Shown in pieces: positions 51,711 to 63,454 of a stretch of 64,000 bases of DNA. The notes below the pieces were generated by a model. The model worked only from the letters and a program-made list of their open reading frames with translations, was not told the origin of the DNA and ran no database searches. The translations under genes and the position numbers were made by a program. The stretch comes from Henckelia pumila (taxonomy: Eukaryota > Streptophyta > Magnoliopsida > Lamiales > Gesneriaceae): positions 24,042,622 to 24,106,621 of the forward strand of contig NC_133123.1 of NCBI RefSeq assembly GCF_033568475.1, read 5' to 3'. The stretch's first letter is position 1. Each line of letters opens with the position of its first letter.

Positions 51711-51838
51711 GGGTGAATTGTGATAAAATACCCATGGATAAACAAAAGTTTGTGGACAGTCCCTGCGTCAGAAAAAATGAGTTTGAACTACCTATTTCAT
51801 TAATTTTTTATTTTAAACTCTCTAAATACATAATACAT
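51711..51838 (+). repeat. Left terminal inverted repeat of the MULE
   Basis: Starts GGGTGAATTGTGATAAAATA. It aligns imperfectly over its length with the inverse of 61861-61986, sharing AGTTTGTG(G/C)ACAGT, AACTACCT and AAATACAT(A/T)ATAC. A short repeat of CTCTAAATACAT follows inside. Confidence 0.85.
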
Positions 51839-52253
51839 TAAAATTTAAAAGTTAAATTCTCTAAATACATTATACAAACCTTATACAATCCCTTTATCTA
51901 CATCAAGATTCCAACTCCCTCCTCTCTCCTAAATCTCATCGCCGTCACCTTCTTCTCGATCAACTTTCCCATTTTCAGGTCACCCCATTTCCGTCGATTT
52001 CTACTCATTTTACCATATCCCCAATTTTTCTTGACATCCCCATGCAAGAATTCTCATGAACGCTGGAAAATTGGGCAAGAAGGCAGACGATAAGCAACCC
52101 TAAATTGGAACTCTGGAAGCCATCTTCATTTTTTAGGAGTCGAGTTCGAGGTTTGTAACACAATCTCGGCTGAATGCTACGAAAAATCAAAGAAGCTTCA
52201 AGCAGGTTTCATCGTTGATTAATTGGAGAAAAGCCTTGTTGTCTGTCGGTAGA

Positions 52254-54083
52254 ATGGAATCTGGAGTTGGGTCTTCTTCCAACCTTGCGTTTTTAGGTAC
52301 CTGTAAGTGCAAAGGTCAACTTTTTGTCATCTCAATTTTTAGTGGATGTAGTTTGGAGGATATATTTTTGAGCTTGTCTAGCAAATATGAAGAAATAAAT
52401 CCTCTGTCTATGTCATTACAATACCTAGCTCCCCAGCACAAGATGTACGTTACCTTAAATGATAACGATGATGTCCGTAATATGATCCATCTTCACATGT
52501 GTATGAAGCTGGGTGTGATCGAATTGAGGGCTGAGTTGAAGGATCAGATTCGAGGAGGGTTCAATATGGAGAGGTAAAATACATTTTTTCCTTCATTATT
52601 CTGCCCTATGACCTTATTAGTGTTGATTTTTTATAATCGGTTTGCTTCTGTAATTCATGTGAAGCATGAATTTGCACGTGAAATTGTTGATACATATTTT
52701 AGTTCAAAATATTAATTTTATAACTCTGTATTAGTTGGTTAGTCCTTTATGAAACATGATTGAGCTAATAAATTATTTGTACATCTTTAAGTTTTTTTTT
52801 CAATCATGATGATGCGTATGAAATTGTTTCTACATTTTTAAGTTCGAAGTAGTAGTTTTATATATGTGCAATACATTTGTCGTAGTATGTTGAATTCTTA
52901 ATTTATGAATATTAAATTCGTAAGGGCTGAAGAAGATGACACACAATCTAAAAGTGATAATGAGGTTGAATAAATCCACGTACAAAATTCACTTGAATCT
53001 TGGTTACATTGCATTCGCAGGCAAGGGCAAAAATTTAAGGATGCTACAGAATTTTGAACGTATATTAAAAATTATTTTGTTGCAACTCAATGGTCATTTG
53101 TTATAAGAAAAATGATAGCAAGAAGATTAATGTTGTTTGTAGTGAAGTAAATTGCAAATGGAGAATTTATGCTTCTAGACATAAAGCAGACAATCCATTT
53201 GGTATTCGAAAGTGCAATTTATAACATACATGTGGAGAAGATAATTTATGTGGCAGAGGACATCCAAGAGCTGATGCAACTTGGGTTGCAAATTTGATGA
53301 AAGAAAAATTAAGGGCAGTGCCATCTTATCGTCCATCTTTATTGTTGAAAGATATACATAGGGATTATGGAGTAGAATTAGAGTACCACAAGGTTTGGAA
53401 GGGCAAGGAATTAGCGATGCATGATGTCTATGGTACTGAAAAGGATTGTTATGATAAGTTGAGATGGTATTGTCGTAATGTTCGAGAAACAAATCCAGGA
53501 AGTGTGGCAGAGTACGAGATTGATGCTTTAACTAATAAATTTAAACGTTTATTCATTTGTTTCAATGCATGTGCCAGTGATTTTGCCACAGGTTTTAGAC
53601 CAATGATTTTTTTGGATGGCACTCATATCAAAAACAAGTATAAAGGTAGCATCCTAGTTGCTGTGGGAAAGGATGCTAATGATGATCTTTTTACATTGGC
53701 ATATTCTGTAGTGGATGCCGAGAATGATTGTAACTTGGAATGGTTTTGTATTAATTTGAGAAGTGTTCTGCTTTCACAACATATCAGTGGATTCGAAAAT
53801 TTCACCTTCTTCTCTGATAGACATTCTGGTATCATCAAGGCTGTTAATTTATTATTTCCTGGTAGTCACCATGCTTATTGTTTGAGGCACTTGGTGGACA
53901 ATTTTGTGAAGCAGGTTAGTAATTATTTGCAATTCTATAATCAATGCTCCTGATGTACGCAGTCAACCAGGTCGTAGAAAGACTAAGAGGATATCGTCCC
54001 AGGTTGAAACATGTGTTGCAAAGTGTGGTCGTTGTCGTAAGCGAGGGCATAATAGATGCAGTTGCAAAGAAGCTATAGAATAG
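52254..54083 (+). pseudogene. MuDR-type transposase remnant
   Basis: Exon 1 (52254-52573) encodes the N-terminal PB1-like domain of plant MuDR transposases (LSLSSKYEEINPLSMSLQYL, KMYVTLNDNDDVRNM) and ends at a GT donor. From about 52924 to 53290 the zinc-finger-like domain (FKDATEF, YFVATQWSF, WRIYASR) is readable only across several stops and frame changes. The catalytic block is open at 53294-53953: FLDGTHIKNKY holds the first catalytic Asp and FFSDRHSGI the second. The last part of the DDE domain with its Glu and the SWIM zinc finger are absent: after HAYCLRHLVDNFVKQ the sequence jumps to the C-terminal tail, QPGRRKTKR and the CCHC knuckle CGRCRKRGHNRCSC (to 54083). The enzyme would cut and join DNA at the TIRs, but this copy is inactive. 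A further C-terminal scrap (KKRHTRSGRS) lies at 54223-54320. Confidence 0.85.
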
Positions 54084-54320
54084 GTTTTTTTTATACTTTT
54101 CCTTGAATCAGTCTTACTGTTTAGTGCAGTTATATGTCTTGCTTGATTAGTTATTTTGCATTCTAACATAGATTATATGACACACACTATTGACATACAT
54201 TGTGTTTACATTTTCACAGGAAGAAGAGGATGAATGAAGTACAATCATCCGTGGATTTACCAAAGAAGAGGCATACACGTTCTGGTCGTAGCATTGGTGG
54301 TGTTTTGCTTTGATAGCCTC

Positions 54321-54945
54321 ATTTTGATGACATTTTCTGGAAGTTTTGTTTTGAGGGATTCAAAACAAAACTCTTGTGTTTTGCTTTGATAGCCTCAAGT
54401 AGTTGGACTCTTATTTGTGGCTTAATTTCTGAGAACATTTTTGATTTGTGGACAAACTTTTGTGTTGTTATATTAAGTCGAATTTGTATTCTGGAAATTT
54501 TTTGATATTATTGTGTTTGATTTTTTTCTGTGTTATTAGGTTGATTAATGTGATGGTGTGTGTCTGTGTTTTTTAGCACCATAGTTTTTTTTACAAAGTA
54601 CAATAGCATGTTGAATTTGAGACCAAAAAAAAAGTACAAATATAGCTAAATTAGGTATAGTAATTTCTAATATAAGGTACCCTTGAACCCAAATTGGGTA
54701 TACAACTAACAAACAATAAGTTTTTCAAATATGACATCCAACTTATTACTAAAATGAAAGATTGGTTTCATTCATCAATGTCTCATTAGAACAATGAGAA
54801 GAACTAGAAGGAGAACAACTGCAATGAGAAAACATGAACAACCGAAACAACATATTCGTGCAATGTAAACACCCATCATGTCGTTGCTTTTAGGGAGTTG
54901 GTGATCAAGCTGCTTAGTTAAACCAAGTGCCGAGGTGGATGATGA
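54321..54945. other. Non-coding spacer inside the MULE
   Basis: Between the transposase tail and the GRF-like remnant; T-rich then A-rich, with an internal repeat of TTGTGTTTTGCTTTGATAGCC-like text near 54303 and 54377. No gene is seen. Confidence 0.45.
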
Positions 54946-55215
54946 TTATTGATCCGGTGATTCACCATAACTTGGATTCATTGTTGTGCTCTTGTTGGAA
55001 TTTGTCGTGGTGTCATGTATATTACCATGATATTCATCACACCAATAAAATCGATTTTTATGTCGAATATCGCAAGGACAAATGTAATAATACTTTCCCG
55101 GTCGGGTATCTCGATTTCCAGCTTGTCTTAAAATCATTTTCCCGAAACCACATTGGCACTGTGGTGCATCCTTGTACTACATTCTGCAACCGTAATTCCT
55201 TTGTTAGATAAGAGG
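54946..55215 (-). pseudogene. GRF-type zinc finger remnant
   Basis: The minus-strand reading has a Cys-poor start (ECSTRMHHSANVVSG) and then RQAGNRDTRPGKYYYICP followed by KNRFYWCDEYH. This follows the GRF zinc finger plan (C..C...T...NPGRRFY.CP...C.FF.W.DE), which binds single-stranded nucleic acid. Two of the expected metal-binding positions are not clear, and the upstream half is in another frame from the second half. Small GRF-finger ORFs are frequent in plant repeats. It faces the transposase, so it may be a separate small gene of the MULE or a captured fragment. Confidence 0.5.
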
Positions 55216-55482
55216 ATGATGTTCAAAAATATTTGAAGAAACACATACCTGGATGAATTCGGAAAGCACCAAAGAAATCCTTGAAGCAAAAATGTATGAA
55301 GTAGTAAGATTGGGCCGTCTAAAGTTTGGTTGGTCAATATTCAATGAGTTGAAGTGGGTGAGATATGCATGTGTAAAAAGGATGGATAAAGCTGCTAGAT
55401 TCTACAGCTGTTATGCAATAATATCCACAGTATAATAATATAATAATGGGTTGTACAGCTGTCCAGCAATATGTACTGAAGA

Positions 55483-55700
55483 TGCTTAGTTTCCCTCGAT
55501 ATGTACCTACAAAAGAGCTCAAGTGTACCCAATAGTCATGCATTACTGAGTGTGCTTGGTTTCCCATGATCTTTACCTATAGAAGAGCTCAAGTGCACCC
55601 AATAGGCATGCATTACTAAGTGTGTCTGGTTTCCCATTATATGCACCTATAGAAGAGCTGAAGTGTATCCAATAGGCATGCATGTGTACCTCGTAAATTT
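55483..55700. repeat. Short tandem array, ~70-bp units
   Basis: Three units with GGTTTCCC, ACCTATAGAAGAGCT, AAGTGTACCCAATAGGCATGCA start near 55486, 55557 and 55627. The same text reappears inside the 531-bp array (for example near 55900), so the large array grew from this unit. Confidence 0.75.
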
Positions 55701-55755
55701 ATTATGTGTACTTGTGAAATGGAATTATTTACATTCATCAAATATTTACACATTT

Positions 55756-57600
55756 ATGTGTTCTCGATTTACTCTTATGTGTAATGAATTTGAAGCTAAA
55801 TTGTACCTATTATTCATGCATCTGTACCTCGTAGGCTCATGATGCATACTTGGAAAATTAAATTATCTACAACCGGTCAAAAATTACCTAGTGTGCCTGG
55901 TTTCAAAGGATCTGTGCCTTTATAAGAGATCAAGTGTACCCAATGGGCATGCATCTGTACCTCGTAAATTTATTATGAGTACTTGTGAGATTCAATACTT
56001 TGGATTTGAAATTATTCACCCTTGTCCTATCTAAAACTCAGATATTTAAGTATGTGAAACATATTTCAACATTTCATTACATGCATTGGATATTTGTGGT
56101 CACTACATGAAGTCATATCATATACATTCTTGTACTAGTTACAATGAAGTTCAAAACTTGTCTCATACTATAGAGCACAATCCATAAAGAATTCTAGTAA
56201 TTTCAAAGAATTTGATCACATGTTTCATACTTATGTAAACAGATCATATACATGAATGTGTTCGACTCATATTCATATATACTCGATGTTGTTCTCGATT
56301 TACTCTCATGTGTATTGAATTTGAAGCTAAATTGTACCTATTATTTATGCATCTGTACCTCGTAGGCTCATGATGTGTACTTGGAAAATTAAATTATCTA
56401 CAACCGGTCAAAAATTACCTAGTGTGCCTGATTTCAAAGGATCTGTACCTTTATAAAAGATCAATTGTACCCAATGGGCATGCATCTGTACCTCGTAAAT
56501 TTATTATGAGTACTTGTGAGATTCAATACTTTGGATTTGAAATTATTCACCCTTGTCCTATCTAAAACTCAGATATTTAAGTATGTGAAACATATTTCAA
56601 CATGTCATTACATGCATTGGATATTTGTGGTCACTACATGAAGTCATATCATATACATTCTTGTACTAGTAACAATAAAGTTCAAAACTTGTTTCATACT
56701 ATAGAGCACAATCCATAAAGAATTCTAGTAATTTCAAAGAATTTGATCACATGTTTCATACTTATGTAAACATATCATATACATGAATGTGTTCGACTCA
56801 TATTCATATATACTCGATGTTGTTCTCGATTTACTCTCATGTGTACTGAATTTGAAGCTAAATTGTACCTATTATTCATGCATCTGTACCTCGTAGGCTC
56901 ATGATGCATACTTGGAAAATTAAATTATCTACAACCGGTCAAAAATTACCTAGTGTGCCTGGTTTCAAAGGATCTGTACCTTTATAAGAGATCAATTGTA
57001 CCCAATGGGCATGCATCTGTACCTCGTAAATTTATTATGAGTACTTGTGAGATTCAATACTTTGGATTTGAAATTATTCAACCTTGTCCTATCTAAAACT
57101 CAGATATTTAAGTATGTGAAAAATATTTCAACATGTCATTACATTCATTGCATATTTGTGGTCACTACATGAAGTCATATCATATACATTCTTGTACTAG
57201 TTACAATGAAGTTCAAAACTTGTTTCATACTATAGAGCACAATCCATACAGAATTCTAGTAATTTCAAAGAATTTGATTACATGTTTCATACTTATGTAA
57301 ACATATCATATACATGAATGTGTTCGAATCATATTCATATATACTCGATGTTGTTCTCGATTTACTCTCATGTGTACTGAATTTGAAGCTAAATTGTACC
57401 TATTATTCATACATATGTACCTCGTAGGCTCATGATGTGTACTTGGAAAATTAAATTATCTACAACCGGTCAAAAATTATTGAGTGTGTCTGGTTTCCAA
57501 GGATCTGTACCTTTAAAAGAGATCAAGTGTACCCAATAGGCATGCATTTGTACCTCGTAAATTTATTACGATCAAGTTTACCTATTATGCATGCATTTGT
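55756..57600. repeat. Tandem array, 531-bp units, about 3.4 copies
   Basis: The marker CCGGTCAAAAATTA occurs at 55873, 56404, 56935 and 57466, spaced exactly 531 bp apart each time. Units differ at only a few percent of positions. Each unit holds several ~35-bp TGTACCTCGTA(A/G)... sub-repeats. It lies between the convergent transposase and Ulp1 genes of the MULE. No ORF runs through it. Confidence 0.93.
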
Positions 57601-57849
57601 ACCTAATATGTCATATGTACCTGCACTAAATAGAGTTTGTAAATACTCGTACATTCAGACTACTACATGGAATACTACAAGCATTAATATTTTTAGTCAA
57701 TTACATGGAATGAAAATTTTGAAATGTGAAATTGGCATATGGCTATTACCGTCAAAATAAAACCAAAACCAAAATCAAAATGTGCATATGCATGCCACCA
57801 TCAAAACGTGCATATGTTTGTCACCATCAAACATTCACACAACTAATAA

Positions 57850-60800
57850 CTATTTCAATAATCCATTCGCATCGGATAATATAGAGGCTGCAACACGGGC
57901 TCGATAAGCACTCATCGTGACATCTTTTTGATACTCCCACATTATATATGTGTCACGTGCCAAGCACTCGACCCACATGCATGTATAGACGCCACATTCA
58001 AGTGTGTCACCTTGATCACGACACGCTACTCTCACCAATGACTCGTTGTCCACAACAAAACCTGATTGGGAGCGGATGCATCCAGCCAAAAACGTAGCCT
58101 GCAAAAGCTATATTTTTTAAAAACTGATTCTCAATATCAAATATACAATGTAAAATGGTCATAGTGTTTACTCACATAAACGGTGGCAGTTCCATTTGCA
58201 GTTGGGTCACGCATTGAGTTCCAAATTCTAAATACACCGTCGGAAGTTCTATAAACAAGTAGAAACCAATGCCACTTTTCATTCAGAGGGAAAATTATAT
58301 ATTTACATCTTCTAAACAGTTCCTCATTCAACATTTGAAGTCTTCTCCTCGTGTAAACTGTCAGACTGGCAACAAAGGCGGCATAATCATCATCGCTACG
58401 CAACTTACATCTACCGCCTCTTTTCTTCAACTGAGAAAAGACTTCCCTCTAACAAACCACACAAACCAAAGCCTCATATTTGTGTCCATGCAAAACATGA
58501 TCATAATAATATCAAAATATTTGGATTTCTACGAACCTGAACCGTTGTGTCCATGCAAAATATCTCAGACCCATTTTCCTTACTCTTTTTTTGCATAATC
58601 CGCATATAAACATTAATGATTTCGAAATCAACAGGTTTACCAAACATAAATTCACAAAACTTTTTTCCTTCTAAAATACTGCGTCGTCCTCCCAAACGAT
58701 GACACTGTATATAAGAATGTACATGTATTTTTGTATTAAAACATCAAAATATATACATCTATATATATTAGAAACCAAAATCAAAATTATTAATAAAGAA
58801 CGTACTTCAAAGTCTCCCTAGAAAGATAGTTTGCCAATAAATTTTTCTCTTCCTCAGTTGCTTATTCATGGCCACAGTAATCGAGTCTATCTTTGTATCT
58901 CAGTAGATCACCCTCTACTAGACTATTGCTATTATCATCAATAGACTCAATTATGTTATCCTACACAAGAACACAATTGAAAAAAACATAAATGAAATGG
59001 TTATTGTATATATATATATAGATACAGTAGAACATAAACTACGATAAATTGATAGTCAAACCAGCTTTTTGCACTTCCTCTTAGGTCTGGGCGTCGAACT
59101 AGGCGGTGTCACAAACATCGGTGATTTTCTTTTCTTCTTGCGATCAACCCTTGTCCTCACCGTATCCACAATTGAAGATTGAATAGCTGGGATTTGCTCA
59201 ACTCCTACCCCAAGAGTGTTACCTTTGACCGCATCAAAGGTAGAGTTGGAACTCATAACTTTGCTATTATCACCACTTTCATAATCATATTCAAATGCTA
59301 ACACATCATCTTTTTCCTTCACCACATCAGAGGTAGCACCACAACTCACACCTTTGCTATCATCACCTATTTTAGAATTATTTTCAAATCTCACACCATT
59401 GTACGCTCCAACCTCATTAGAAACATAGCTCAAACCTTTGCTATTGTCACCCGTCTCAGAAACATTCTCACAGCCTACCATTTCATTTTTTTCAGGAGTA
59501 CCAGCACATATCACACCTTTGTTCAAATCAGAGGTGCCAGAATCATCATTTTCTTTATCACCTCTTACGTCATCATTGTTTTTTTTTTGAATATCAGTAA
59601 CAACATTCAACAACAAAGCATTAATCTGACTCGAATCACATGATACATTTCTTGAATCAGTACCTACACCCTCATTAATTTCTTTCTCCATTTCATACAA
59701 ATTAACCTGCAAGTAAAACATGTAATCAGTTCCAAGATCAACAAATAATCATTCCAAAATTCAATTAAAATAAATTATCTCATATCATTTCGTTTCATTT
59801 CTTCTTTCAAAAATATCTGAAACAATATCATTCAACACAAACTATGAAAAACTAAATCAACCTCGTCCTCATCTTTCTCAGAAGTCTCGTACTCCTCGAT
59901 CACAACTCCACACTCATTTTTACTCTTCAATTGAAAATCTGATCCAAACTCGTGAACTTCTTTATCAACAAGCATTTTTTGTTTCTCGCAATTCCTCAAT
60001 TCAACACATAACTACTTCTTTATCTCGTCCACTTCTTTTCTCACAATGTTATCCAACTTTATTGAATCAATGTTAACTTTTGTCGGCTCCAAAAACTTTT
60101 TTTCCTCATAAAATGGATATATCGAAAGAATCTATATCATGGAAATACAAAAAAAAAAAAAAAAATAGTGTTAATTCAAACAAGATTTAAAATGACATAA
60201 ACATATTGCATCCTTAACAATTACCTTCGTTGAATCTATAGATTTCAACAATGATTCGGCTTTGGCAGTCTTCAAAGGAATCTTACTGTCACCCCATCGA
60301 AACAACCGAGGGAACATTTTTAAACTACGAGGAACAGCCAATAAAGGAATCCTTTCATATACCCAAGCCTAAAAATAAATCAGTAGTATTTAATAGATAG
60401 AAAACATAAGACAATATAAACTAAACAGAAACAATACGTACCATCAACCCAACAGTGCATCAATCTAAATAACTTTTACTTTCGATGTTGCGTATTGATC
60501 GACAAAGATATCGAAATGCAGCATCGCCCCAAGCATAGTCAAAAAATATGATCAAGTCATCGAGATAAGGGAATATAAAATTAGGGGTATAATAATTTTC
60601 CGTAGAAAATATTACACAATTGAATATGAACAAGATGCAAAGTCTGACAAAATCATCAATCTCTGACTCACTGTCACTACATGCAAGAGAAATAAGTTTT
60701 TCATGGATTTCGGCTCGCTTTGCTCTGCCCAGATGTCCTCCAAATTGCCGAGCAAGAAATTTAGACTCCATTTTCAGATCCAAATCCACTGGTTGGCCAA

Positions 60801-61683
60801 AATTTTGCAAACCAAGAATAAATGAAAACTCGCTTGGAGTGAAAGAAATCTTAATATCATCACCCACAATCAAAGAGCATGAATTAACCTCAAATGTATT
60901 CAAGATGAAATCAATCCTACGGCTGCTGGTTGCAAGTTCGGGCATGTCCATCCAATTACCAAGAGGAGTATATGTTATCCTAATCCTCTGTTGTTCCCCT
61001 ATTTTTGGTTTTAATTCTGTCATCACATCTTTAAACATAATAGGAGAGCATCGACTACAATATTCTTTAACACTTCCTTTCTTCGCAAAATCATCAATTT
61101 TTTTTCCTTCAATAACAATTCCTAAATAAATACAAACAACAATAAGATACAAAACTTACAAATTTATACATAATCAGTAAACAAGAAATCAAAAAAATCA
61201 ATTTCAGTATCAAAAACATTTTTAACAAAAGTAATCATTCACTTTAAATTTACAAATAATCATATCATCAGAACCCTAACAAAAATATAATAGAAACGAA
61301 CGAATAACTACATGGCCAAGAACATAACCCTAGAATTTTTTGGGAAAAAAGGGTTAACAAATGAGATGAGAAAAAAATACTCAAAAACACGTAAATAACA
61401 ATGAATAATTCAAAATTTCGTGAAACTAATACGGATTAACAGAGACATCGCGAAGAACGTAACCCTAAAATTTGGGGATAAAATGGTTAACAAATGAGAT
61501 GAGAAAAAAGACTCAAAAACACACAAATAGCAATGACTACTTCCAAATCTTCCTGAAACGAGTACGAATTAACAGAAAATTTTCGAGATGCAAACCTTTT
61601 TTTGATTTACGATCGGCAGTAATCTCCTGCTTTTCAAATCTCAATTTTTTCTTAACCTTCTTGGGCTGAGAAAAATTCTTCAT
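57850..61683 (-). pseudogene. Ulp1-like cysteine protease gene of the MULE, multi-exon, decayed
   Basis: The likely start is MKNFSQPKKVKKKLRF (61683), a basic segment with a GT donor at 61596. The next exon (from 61121) holds a DUF1985-like domain (RIRITYTPLGNW, ISFTPSEFSFILGLQ) and ends with an in-frame TGA near 60461, just before a good donor. Then come WVYERIPLLAVPRSLKMFPRLFRWGDS (60229-60369), a charged stretch with a stop (59863-60132), an acidic linker with GDNSKG repeats (59062-59706), a short exon with a stop (58818-58960) and the C48 peptidase domain: KYIIFPLNEKWHWFLLVYR (catalytic His), FRIWNSM (Asn where Asp is usual), and CRDQGDTLECGVYTC (Gln and catalytic Cys), ending at 57850. 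Ulp1 proteases remove SUMO from proteins; the role in the transposon is unknown. At least three stops make this copy inactive. Confidence 0.82.
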
Positions 61684-61860
61684 GATGCAACTTTCTGAAA
61701 CGATGCCTTCCGGTGACGAGAACGAACTAAACGACAGGGCGACGGTGAGAAGAAGAGCCGAGAAGGAAATAGAGATCCGGTAAATGAGGAAATGGAGTTT
61801 ATTATTATTTATGTATGTATTCATATGGTATATACAGTTTAAAAATAATATAATTTATGT

Positions 61861-61986
61861 GTATAATGTATTTGGGAAGTTTGAAATAATAAAATAATGA
61901 GTAAGGTAGTTGAAAGTGATTTTGACTGACATGGAAACTGTGCACAAACATGAGTTTGGGTTTGGGCATTTAAGGGAAATTTACCG
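61861..61986 (-). repeat. Right terminal inverted repeat of the MULE
   Basis: Read inverted it starts CGGTAAATTTCCCTTAAATG. The first base and about a quarter of positions differ from the left end, in keeping with age. Confidence 0.85.
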
Positions 61987-61995
61987 ATGATTAAT

Positions 61996-63454
61996 TGATA
62001 TTGACACTGTCACAACAAGGATAACGTCATATATACTATAAACTAGTTGTCGCCACACATTGTGTGTGATATAATATATTAATATTTAAAAAAAATTATT
62101 TTAAAATATATAATGCAAATATGATATTTTCATGAGTGGTATGATTTAATAATGTGACATGATGCAATTTTCTTCTTCTTTTTCCTTGTTCTTGTTTTTA
62201 TGCACAGCATTTCTTTCACAAAGATAGTCTTTCGTGTGTGTGTGTATATATATATATATATTTGTGTGTGTGTGTGTTTTCTTTTTTTTTTTTTGGAACC
62301 TAAAATAAACCCATATTTATTAGTGGACGGTTGTAACAAAGGGAAAATGTGCAATTGTAATAAGAAGATTATGAGTAGGGATGGGCATTTAGTGTCGGGT
62401 ATCGGGTACCCGACTCAGGTCGATTAGTTTTTTCAAAAAGTCCGACGCCCACCCCTAAAGTAATAGTAAATAATAATGCCAAATATTATTAACAAGTTCT
62501 TTATCTTTACTTCTAAAATATATGCAGCATAGTATTGAAAAGGGTAAAAAAAAATTAGAGCAAAACAAGATCATTTTTGAGGATTAGTTCTCACTTGAGA
62601 GGATTACAGAGTAACAATCATGCTCATGAAGGAGCAGAAGTAGAATAATCAGATGGGGGAAGCCTAAGCATCATCTCATATAGATAGCAGACACAATCCT
62701 TCAGTTCTAGCTTGTAGCATCAGCCTCATCCAAATATATAAAGATTTCTTTCAATTTTAAGCTGTGATTATTCATTTCACAGGCAATTCACTAAATAAAG
62801 ACATTGTTATCGGGGGAAATGCAAGCTTTTTTATGAGTTTGGTTAACAAGAAAAAAGTAAAAAACCCGAGAAACCAACAGTGTCGATTCAAATTTACTAT
62901 CACAATTAAAGTAAATATACCATGACAAGTGATTTGTCCAAGTTTTAGCTCAGATAGGACACCCGACAAGCTAGACAAGGAGCTTCATAATCTTTCATAG
63001 GACACAACAAATCAATGCATGTGCTGTACAGTTTCTAAGCACACTTTTTATAAGGCCAAGTAAAAAGAGAGGTTTGTGTTGGGAATCCTATTCAAAAGCA
63101 TCCATTAGGTGTTGCCTCAAATTTATTCTTCAAGATAATTACTCAACAGTAAAATCTGCTCTAGGAAAGTGAGCATAAAAGGGGAGTGTTTTACATCATC
63201 TTATCTTCTAAAAAAAGAGAAAATATCTTTCCAACAAATGTATCTTACAGACAATTAAACCAGAAATAAAAAAGTGAAACCTATCGAACTTTTAAGAAAA
63301 GAAAGTTAGATAGCAATCATACTCGGCGTCGCGAATTCAACTCTTGAACATGGATATGCCTTGTTTATTGTTTGATGACCTCTGATATCTCCACTTCACA
63401 AGAATATTGGAATCAACCATCTTTCCTGGTTGAAATAATAAATATTCTAAATTC
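61996..63454. other. Intergenic region right of the MULE
   Basis: It holds GT/TA microsatellites (62235-62278) and a small inverted-end segment (62375-62458: TAGGGATGGGCATT against CCGACGCCCACCCCTA, a MITE relic). The rest is unassigned. No gene is recognised, though an exon or UTR of a gene beyond the window cannot be excluded. Confidence 0.4.

Larger units (their letters stand above)
51711..61986. mobile_element. Mutator-like element with Ulp1-like gene (Kaonashi-type MULE), decayed
   Basis: Imperfect terminal inverted repeats of about 126 bp (51711-51838 and 61861-61986) are bordered by the perfect 9-bp duplication ATGATTAAT (51702-51710 and 61987-61995); 9 bp is the Mutator hallmark. Inside are a MuDR-type transposase remnant (plus strand), a GRF-like zinc finger remnant (minus), a 531-bp tandem array and an Ulp1-like protease gene with a DUF1985-like N-terminus (minus). 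MULEs carrying Ulp1-like genes are known in plants as Kaonashi elements. Both main genes are damaged, so this 10.3-kb copy cannot move by itself. The clear 9-bp duplication suggests it inserted as a whole and decayed in place. Confidence 0.9.

Noticed and set aside
55756-57600. CRISPR-like regular repeat
   Set aside because: The period is 531 bp with near-identical whole units and no short repeat/unique spacer alternation; this is a plant tandem array.
62235-62278. GT/TA repeat as a possible regulatory Z-DNA element
   Set aside because: A plain microsatellite with no gene nearby.
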